Assembly (NCBI GenBank): GCA_963821325.1
Contig: CAWGDC010000006.1
Span: 620,001 to 684,000 of the forward strand
Direction: 5' to 3'
Source of the DNA: PALSA-555 sp963821325
GTDB taxonomy: Bacteria; Actinomycetota; Acidimicrobiia; IMCC26256; PALSA-555
DNA: 64,000 nucleotides
The translations under genes and the position numbers were made by a program. The notes beneath the pieces are model-generated. The model was not told the origin of the DNA, did no database searches, and saw only the letters and a program-made list of their open reading frames with translations. This document shows, in pieces, positions 56,450 to 64,000 of the stretch. Every line of letters starts with the position of its first letter. Positions within the stretch are counted from its first letter, which is position 1.

Positions 56450-56477
56450 TACGATCGACGTTTCCGCCGACGGAAAC
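56450..56477 (+). promoter_or_regulatory. Putative guaB3 promoter with overlapping palindrome
   Basis: TACGAT (56450-56455, preceded by GCGG) fits a -10 box. GTTTCCG-CCGA-CGGAAAC (56460-56477) is a perfect 7-bp dyad over the predicted start point and ends at the GGGGAG ribosome site. It could be an operator or a 5' hairpin. No repressor is identifiable here. Confidence 0.5.
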
Positions 56478-56486
56478 GGGGAGCAC

Positions 56487-57653
56487 GTGGAAGTCGAAAT
56501 CGGAATCGGGAAGACCGGGCGACGGGCGTACGGCTTCGACGAGATCGCGGTTGTGCCGAGCCGCCGCACCCGCGACCCCGAGGACATCGACATCTCCTGG
56601 GAGATCGACGCGTACGCCTTCGAGCTGCCGCTCATCGCCGCGGCGATGGACGGCGTCGTGTCGCCCCGCACCGCCATCGAGGTCGGGCGCCTCGGCGGGC
56701 TCGCCTGCCTGAACCTCGAGGGGCTCTGGACCCGCTACGAGGACCCTGAGCCGCTCTTCGACGAGATCGCCGAGCTGTCCGCCGAGAAGGCGACTCGGCG
56801 CATGCAGGAGATCTACGCCGAGCCGATCAACGAGGAGCTCATCGGCGCCCGCATCCGGGACATCAAGGCCACCGGGGTCACCACCTGCGCGTCGCTCACC
56901 CCCCAACGCGTCGAGCGGTACGCCAAGCACGTCCTCGACGCCGAGCTCGACCTGCTCGTCATCCAGGGCACCGTCGTGTCCGCCGAGCACGTCTCGAAGG
57001 ACGAGGCGCGCCAGCCGCTCAACCTGAAGAAGTTCATCCGCGAGTTCGACCTGCCCGTCATCGTCGGCGGCTGCGCCTCGTACTCGACCGCGCTGCACCT
57101 CATGCGCACCGGCGCCGTCGGGGTCCTCGTCGGCGTCGGCCCCGGCCACGCCTGCACCACCCGCGGCGTCCTCGGCATCGGCGTCCCCCAAGCCACCGCC
57201 ATCGCCGACGCGGCCGGCGCTCGGATCCGCCACCTCGACGAGACGGGCGTCTACGTGCACGTGATCGCCGACGGTGGCATGCGCACCGGCGGTGACGTCG
57301 CGAAGGCCATCGCCTGCGGCGCCGACGCCGTGATGCTCGGCTCGCCGCTCGCCCGGGCCGACGAGGCCCCCGGCCGCGGCTACCACTGGGGGATGGCGAC
57401 CTTCCACCCCACTCTGCCTCGCGGGGCACGCGTGCAAGCCGGGCAGAGCGCGTCGCTCGCCGAGATCCTCGTCGGCCCCGCGCACGACAACGACGGCACC
57501 CTCAACATCTTCGGGGCGTTGCGCACCTCGATGGCGACGACCGGGTACGAGACGCTGAAGGAGTTCCAGAAGGCGGAGCTCATGGTGGCGCCGGCGTTGC
57601 AGACCGAAGGCAAGGTGCTCCAGCGGGAGCAGCACGTCGGCATGGGTCGCTGA
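56487..57653 (+). CDS. guaB3: GuaB3 family IMP dehydrogenase-related protein
   Basis: 388 aa TIM-barrel protein. YGFDEIAVVPSRRTRDPEDI, PLIAAAMDGVVSPRTAIEVG and the catalytic-Cys loop VGVGPGHACTTRGVLGIGVP are conserved, with VIADGGMRTGGDVAKAIACG for phosphate binding. CBS domains of canonical IMPDH are absent, as in the GuaB3 family. The likely role is conversion of IMP to XMP or a related purine step. It lies ten bases before guaA, which takes XMP to GMP. Confidence 0.93.
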   Translation: MEVEIGIGKTGRRAYGFDEIAVVPSRRTRDPEDIDISWEIDAYAFELPLIAAAMDGVVSPRTAIEVGRLGGLACLNLEGLWTRYEDPEPLFDEIAELSAEKATRRMQEIYAEPINEELIGARIRDIKATGVTTCASLTPQRVERYAKHVLDAELDLLVIQGTVVSAEHVSKDEARQPLNLKKFIREFDLPVIVGGCASYSTALHLMRTGAVGVLVGVGPGHACTTRGVLGIGVPQATAIADAAGARIRHLDETGVYVHVIADGGMRTGGDVAKAIACGADAVMLGSPLARADEAPGRGYHWGMATFHPTLPRGARVQAGQSASLAEILVGPAHDNDGTLNIFGALRTSMATTGYETLKEFQKAELMVAPALQTEGKVLQREQHVGMGR

Positions 57654-57662
57654 CCCGAGGCG

Positions 57663-59204
<1,542 letters not shown>

Positions 59205-59209
59205 GCGCC

Positions 59210-60236
59210 ATGGACAGCAAAGCCCTCGAAACGACCGCCCGCGCGCTCGTCGCCCCGGGCAAGGGGATCCTCGCCGCCGACGAGAGCAGCGGGACGATCC
59301 AGAAGCGCTTCGACACGATCGGTGTCGAGTCGACCGAGGACAACCGGCGGGCCTACCGCGACCTGCTGTTCACCGCCGACGGGATCGGCGACGCCATCAG
59401 CGGCGTCATCCTCTACGACGAGACGATCCGCCAGGCCTCCCTCGAGGGCGACATCCCCTTCCCGAAGGTGCTCGAGCGCCGCGGGGTCATCCCCGGCATC
59501 AAGGTCGACACCGGCGCCAAGCCGCTCGCGTTGGCCGCCGACGGTGAGACCATCACCGAGGGCCTCGACGCGCTCCGGGACCGTCTCGCCGAGTACCGCG
59601 GCCTCGGCGCCCGCTTCGCCAAGTGGCGGGCCACCTACACGATCACCGACGAGCTGCCGTCGCGCGTACGCGATCGACGTGAACGCCGACGCGCTCGCCC
59701 GCTACGCGGCGCTGTGCCAGGAGGCCGGGATCGTCCCGATCGTCGAGCCCGAGGTGATGATGGAGGGCGACCACACCCTCGAGCGGTCCGCGGTCGTCAC
59801 CGCCGCGGTCCTCCAGGGCGTCTACGACGCTCTCTACGAGCAGCGGGTCCACCTGCCCGGCACCCTCCTGAAGCCGAACATGGTCCTGTCCGGCTACGAC
59901 GCGCAGCCGCGCGCCGGGGTCCAGGAGGTCGCCGACGCGACCGTCGCCTGCTTCCAGGCCCACGTCCCCGCCGCGGTGCCGGGCATCGTGTTCCTGTCGG
60001 GGGGGCAGAGCGACGAGGACGCCACCGCGCACCTCAACGCGATGAACCGCTCCGGTCCCCACCCGTGGGAGCTCAGCTTCTCGTACGGGCGGGCCCTCCA
60101 GGCCGCCGCGCAGCACGCCTGGATGGGCGACCCGGCCAACCGGGCCGCCGCCCAGCAGGCGTTCCTGCAGCGGGCCCGGCTCAACAGCCTGGCCCGCCGC
60201 GGCGAGTACTCGAGCGACATGGAACGCGCCGCGTAG
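59210..60236 (+). CDS. Fructose-bisphosphate aldolase, class I (frameshift near 59665)
   Basis: Schiff-base aldolase of the animal/plant type. LVAPGKGILAADESSGTIQK and NRRAYRDLLFTADGIGDAIS open it, IVPIVEPEVMMEGDHTLERS follows, the Schiff-base Lys is in GTLLKPNMVLSGYD, and FLSGGQSDEDATAHLNAMN closes the barrel. The frame changes near 59665 (TCG-C-GCGTAC); one extra C explains the +1. The full length is about 341 aa. The ATG is six bases after guaA. Confidence 0.93.
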
Positions 60237-60253
60237 CACCCGAGGTCGGGTCC

Positions 60254-60691
60254 GTGCGGGCGCTCGTGCAGCGCGTCAGCGAGGCCCGCGTCCGCGTCGA
60301 CGGCGACGTCCTGGGCGCCATCGGCCCGGGGCTGGTCGTCCTCGTCGGGGTCACCCACGACGACGACCCCGCGACCGCCCGTCGGCTGGCCGAGAAGGTG
60401 TGGCACCTGCGCGTCTTCCCCGACGACGACGGGACGATGAACCGGTCCCTCGCCGAGACCAGCCGGGCCGCGCTCGTGGTCAGCCAGTTCACCCTCTACG
60501 CCGACACCCGGCGGGGTCGCCGGCCGGCCTGGGCCGCCGCGGCACCCGGCGACGTCGCCGCCCCGCTCGTCGCCGAGTTCAGCGCCGCGCTCACCGAGCT
60601 GGGCGCCACGGTCGCCACCGGCCGCTTCGGCGCCCACATGGCCGTGGAGCTCGTCAACGACGGCCCGGTGACCCTGCTCCTCGAATCCTGA
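60254..60691 (+). CDS. dtd: D-aminoacyl-tRNA deacylase
   Basis: Removes D-amino acids from mischarged tRNA. The two active-site motifs are VVSQFTLYADTRRGRRP and VELVNDGPVTLLLES at the C-terminus. MRALVQRVSEARVRVDG is the typical start. It is 145 aa, with a GTG at 60254, 17 bases after the aldolase gene. Confidence 0.96.
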   Translation: MRALVQRVSEARVRVDGDVLGAIGPGLVVLVGVTHDDDPATARRLAEKVWHLRVFPDDDGTMNRSLAETSRAALVVSQFTLYADTRRGRRPAWAAAAPGDVAAPLVAEFSAALTELGATVATGRFGAHMAVELVNDGPVTLLLES

Positions 60692-60729
60692 GCCGCGTCG
60701 CTTCACCGTTCCCTGATCCGCACCTCAGG

Positions 60730-60759
60730 TTGTCTTCAGCCCGGTCTGGGCAGGATACG
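60730..60759 (+). promoter_or_regulatory. Putative promoter of the small unknown gene
   Basis: TTGTCT (60730-60735) and GATACG (60754-60759) are 18 bases apart. The -10 ends three bases before the ATG, so a transcript from it would start inside the gene unless a slightly upstream box is used. Confidence 0.25.
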
Positions 60760-60762
60760 GGC

Positions 60763-60996
60763 ATGGACACGCGCTTCGGTGAAGAGCAGGTCAGCACGGC
60801 GAACGACACCTGGGTCGTCGATCGGCTCCGGCGGCGGTTCTGTCGCATCCCGCGCGGCTCCGACCCCTCGGACCCGCGCCTCCCCGTCCGCTGGCTGCCC
60901 TACCACCGCGCGTGGCGCGACGCCCGCACCGGTGCGCTCACCCTGACCCTCGACCGCGCCGAGACGCGGCGGCTGCGCATCACCCCGCTCACCTGA
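60763..60996 (+). CDS. Small basic protein of unknown function
   Basis: 77 aa from the ATG at 60763: MDTRFGEEQVSTANDTWVVD, then an Arg-rich LRRRFCRIPRGSDPSDPRLP and VRWLPYHRAWRDARTGALTL, ending RRLRITPLT. No signal peptide, membrane segment or known motif. Codon usage fits the genome and the gap has no competing gene. It lies between dtd and uvrD on the same strand. I do not recognise it. Confidence 0.5.
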   Translation: MDTRFGEEQVSTANDTWVVDRLRRRFCRIPRGSDPSDPRLPVRWLPYHRAWRDARTGALTLTLDRAETRRLRITPLT

Positions 60997-61114
60997 CCCC
61001 GCGGCCGGCGTTCGGCGCCGGCGCGTCGCGTGCGGACACGCGACGAGGACGGTGGGCTGGCGGACGCGTCGGACCTGCGGCGGCCTCGCAGCCCGCCGGT
61101 ACGCTGGGGCCGCG

Positions 61115-63441
61115 ATGCCCGAAGCCACCGACGCGCCGGCCCCCCCGGCCGACGCCGGTGCGGACGTCGAGGCGCTGCTCGCCGAGCTGAACCCCGTCCA
61201 GCGCGAGGCCGCCACCGCCCCCGACGGGCCGCTGCTCATCGTCGCCGGCGCCGGGTCGGGCAAGACCCGGGTCCTCACCCACCGGATCGCGTACCTCATC
61301 GCCACCCGCCGCGTGTCCCCGTTCGGGCTGCTCGCCATCACCTTCACGAACAAGGCGGCCGGGGAGATGAAGGAGCGGGTCGCGACGCTCGTCGGCGACG
61401 TGGCCCAGCGCATGTGGGTCTCGACGTTCCACTCGGCGTGCGCCCGCATCCTGCGCCGCGAGGCCGCCCGGGTCGGGCTGCGCTCGTCGTTCACCATCTA
61501 CGACCAGGCCGACGCCGTCCGCCTGACCGACTACGTGCGGCGCGACCTCGAACCTCGACCCGAAGCGGTTCCCGCCCCGGCAGCTGCACGGCCGAATCTC
61601 GGCGTACAAGAACGAGCTGCTCACCCCCGACGAGGTCGCCGACTCGGCGGTCGACGCCCCCGGAGCGTCGACACGCCGACGTGTACCGCGAGTACCAGCG
61701 TCGCCTCCTCGAGGCGTCCGCCGTCGACTTCGACGACCTGCTGCTCCTCGCCGTGCGCCTGTTCCGCGAGCACCCCGACGCCCTCGCCCGGTGGCGGCAC
61801 CGCTTCGCGCACGTCCTCGTCGACGAGTTCCAGGACACGAACCTCGCCCAGTGGGAGCTCGTGCGCCTCCTCACCGCCGAGCACCGCCACGTCATGGTCG
61901 TCGGCGACGCCGACCAGGCCGTGTACGGGTTCCGGGGCGCCGACTACCGCAACCTGCTGCGCTTCGAGGAGACGTTCCCCGACGCCACGGTGATCGTCCT
62001 CGAGCAGAACTACCGGTCGACGCAGGCCATCCTCGACGCCGCGAACGCGGTGATCGCCCACAACGCGGCGCGTCGCCCCAAGCATCTCTGGACCGAGCAG
62101 ATCGGCGGGGAGCTGCTCACCCAGTACCAGGCGGAGGACGAGCACGACGAGGCGGCGTTCTGCGCCCACGAGGCGCAGCGCCTCACCGACACCGAGCACT
62201 ACCGGTACGGCGACCTCGCCATCTTCTACCGCACGAACGCGCAGAGCCGCGTCCTCGAGGAGGCGCTCGTGCGCGGCGGCGTCCCGTACCGCGGTCTACG
62301 GCGGCGTGAAGTTCTACGACCGCCGCGAGGTCAAGGACGTCCTCGCCTACCTCCGGGCCCTCGTGAACCCCGACGACGAGGTGTCGTGGAAGCGCATCGT
62401 GAACGTCCCCAAGCGCGGCGTCGGGGACACGTCGGTCGGCAAGATCGACGCGTACGCCCACACCGCCGGCCTCACGTTCCGCGACGCGCTCCGTGAGGCC
62501 GCGGTCGCCGGGGTCACCGGCAAGGCGCTCGGCGGGATCCAGGACCTCCTCGACCTCGTGACCCTCTTCGAGCGGGCCGCGACCGACGGCATCGCCCCCG
62601 CCGCGACGGCCATCCTCGAGCACTCCGGGTACCTCGCCGAGCTCGAGGCGGAACGCTCCATCGAGGCGCAGGGGCGCATCGAGAACCTCGCCGAGCTCGT
62701 CGGGGTGTGCCGCGAGTTCGACACCGCGCTCGACGCCGGCGACCTCACCGGCCTGCCCGCCATCGCCGGAGTGGGCACCGGCGACGGCGACGGGCCCGCG
62801 GTCGCGCCGACCGGCACGGCCCGCATCGCCGCGTTCCTCGAGGCCGTGTCCCTGATCACCGACCTCGACACCGCCGAAGGCGAGGGGGAGGACCACAGCG
62901 CCGTCACCCTCATGACCCTCCACACGGCGAAGGGTCTCGAGTTTCCGGTGGTGTTCCTCGCCGGTCTCGAGGACGGCGTGTTCCCGCACCTGCGCAGCCT
63001 CGGGGACCCCGAGTCGCTCGAGGAGGAGCGACGCCTCTGCTACGTCGGGATCACCCCGCGCGGGAGCGGCTCTACCTGTGCCACGCGTGGCGGCGCACCC
63101 TCTACGGCGCCACCGACTACTACTCGCCCAGCCGGTTCCTCGGCGAGATCCCCGAGGAGCTCGTGCACGCCGTCGGGCAGGACCGCCCCCGCGGCAGCGG
63201 GCTCGGCGCGCACCGCGACGCCGTCGTCGACGCGGCGCTGCGGGCCGGCGCGGACGCCGCCCGCGGCGTCGACCCGGGCTTCCGGGTCGGTGACGACGTG
63301 GTCCACGACACGTTCGGTGAAGGGGTGGTGCTCGACATCGAGGGTCGCGGCGACAGCGCCGAGGCGGTCGTGCGGTTCCGGGAGGCCGGGGAGAAGCGGC
63401 TGCTCCTCGCGTGGGCTCCGCTGCGTCGCCCGAGCGCCTGA
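61115..63441 (+). CDS. pcrA: UvrD/PcrA-type DNA helicase (four frameshifts)
   Basis: Superfamily 1 3'-5' helicase for repair and replication restart. LNPVQREAATAPDGPLLIVA holds the Q motif. GAGSGKTRVLTHRIAYL is Walker A, AITFTNKAAGEMKERV motif Ia, LVDEFQDTN motif II, VVGDADQAVYGFRGADY motif III, LEQNYRST motif IV, VTLMTLHTAKGLEFPVVFLA motif V and ERRLCYVGIT motif VI. Breaks near 61549, 61661 and 62293 (one base extra each) and 63057 (one short) give net +2. The full protein is about 774 aa. A -10-like TACGCT ends nine bases before the ATG. Confidence 0.93.
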
Positions 63442-63456
63442 GCGTCGTCCGACGCG

Positions 63457-63489
63457 CGGGCGGCGGCGACCGTCGGCCGCCGCCGCCCG
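63457..63489. terminator. Bidirectional hairpin between uvrD and VOC gene
   Basis: CGGGCGGCGGC (63457-63467) pairs perfectly over 11 bp with GCCGCCGCCCG (63479-63489) in the convergent gap between the helicase stop and the VOC stop. Confidence 0.55.
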
Positions 63490-63493
63490 AGGA

Positions 63494-64000
63494 CTACGCC
63501 GGGGGGGTGCGCAGCTTGAACTGGGCGCCGGCCGGGTCCGTCACCGTGGCCAGCCGCCCGTAGGGGGTGTCGTCGGGCCCCAGCACCAGCGAGCCGCCGA
63601 GCGCCTGGGCCTTCGCGACCGTGGCGTCGGCGTCGTCGACCTCCCAGTAGATGGACCAGTGCGCGGGCACACCCTCGGGGAGGAAGGCGCTGGCGTCCAT
63701 GATCCCGGCGAGCTCCCCGTCCCCGCTGGGGTCGAGCATCGTCGTGTAGCGAAACTCGTCGGTGTCGCCCACGGTGTTCGTCTCCCAGTGGAACACGGAC
63801 CGGTAGAACGCGACCGCCGCCGCGTGGTCCCGGGTGAACAGCTCGCACCAGCTCGGGGCGCCGTGCTCGTTCAGCACCGTGAAGCCGGGGAACGTCCCGG
63901 GCTGCCAGGCGCCGACCCGCGCGCCGGTCGGGTCGGCGAGCACGGCCTGGGTGCCGAGATCGGCGACGGGCATCGGCGGGTCGACCTGCGCACCATGGGC
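63494..64000 (-). CDS. VOC family (glyoxalase/bleomycin-resistance-like) protein, 5' end outside window
   Basis: 168 residues are visible, and the frame stays open to the window edge. An ATG at 63973 exists, but upstream residues AHGAQVDPP plus MAVLADPTGA-like VADLGTQAVLADPTGARVGA look like the end of a first VOC domain. The visible second domain reads PSWCELFTRDHAAAVAFYRS, then YWEVDDADATVAKAQALGGS and a final DPAGAQFKLRTPPA. The protein is probably a two-domain VOC protein, as is common in actinobacteria. Metal use and substrate are unknown. Confidence 0.85.
   Translation of the reverse strand, partial: AHGAQVDPPMPVADLGTQAVLADPTGARVGAWQPGTFPGFTVLNEHGAPSWCELFTRDHAAAVAFYRSVFHWETNTVGDTDEFRYTTMLDPSGDGELAGIMDASAFLPEGVPAHWSIYWEVDDADATVAKAQALGGSLVLGPDDTPYGRLATVTDPAGAQFKLRTPPA

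Overview
The window is a high-GC chromosome segment of an actinomycete (Actinomycetota). Evidence: strong C/G third-position bias, frequent GTG and TTG starts, stop/start overlaps throughout, a type Z zinc uS14, a GuaB3 protein, a CIRCE-controlled groES and actinobacterial ribosomal gene order. The order glmM, long glmS-like gene, acpS, nnr, alr, tsaE-tsaB-rimI-tsaD, groES, guaB3, guaA, together with an animal-type class I aldolase, makes me favour class Acidimicrobiia. That placement is an inference, not a demonstrated fact.

Layout. 0-4.1 kb: a partial HD hydrolase and a GNAT acetyltransferase on the minus strand, then tRNA-Thr, tRNA-Met, tuf copy 1, rpmG, an ECF-type sigma/anti-sigma pair, tRNA-Trp and secE. 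4.1-7.4 kb: nusG, rplK, rplA, an L10-type leader, rplJ and rplL. 7.4-19.7 kb: rpoB, rpoC, rpsL, rpsG, fusA and tuf copy 2. 19.7-36.9 kb: the S10, spc and alpha operons (rpsJ to rplQ) with secY, adk, map and infA. They are interrupted once, between map and infA, by a minus-strand gene for an unknown secreted protein. 36.9-41.5 kb: truA, a minus-strand phosphodiesterase-like protein, rplM, rpsI, glmM. 41.5-45 kb: a very long glmS-like gene broken by many frameshifts. 45-53.6 kb: acpS, nnr, a CBS protein, alr, an alpha/beta hydrolase, a P1 peptidase, a family 4 uracil-DNA glycosylase and the t6A genes tsaE, tsaB, rimI, tsaD. 53.6-64 kb: CIRCE-groES, acyl-CoA synthetase (minus), NUDIX hydrolase, guaB3, guaA, class I aldolase, dtd, a small unknown protein, a UvrD/PcrA helicase and a partial VOC protein (minus).

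Functionally this is the core information-processing block: transcription (rpoABC, nusG, a sigma factor), translation (most ribosomal proteins, EF-Tu twice, EF-G, IF-1, three tRNAs, tRNA modification and proofreading), protein export and maturation (secE, secY, map), and linked metabolism (adk, GMP synthesis, amino-sugar and D-alanine supply for the cell wall).

Quality caveat. Many genes, several of them essential, carry single-base frameshifts (rplJ, rplD, rpsH, rplF twice, rplM, nnr, the uracil-DNA glycosylase gene twice, tsaB, aldolase, uvrD four times, the secreted gene, and roughly 15-20 in the glmS-like gene). I read these as probable uncorrected long-read errors and give the full span of each gene with the approximate break. 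No CRISPR array, insertion sequence, prophage or replication origin was seen. No stretch above 300 bases lacks a gene.
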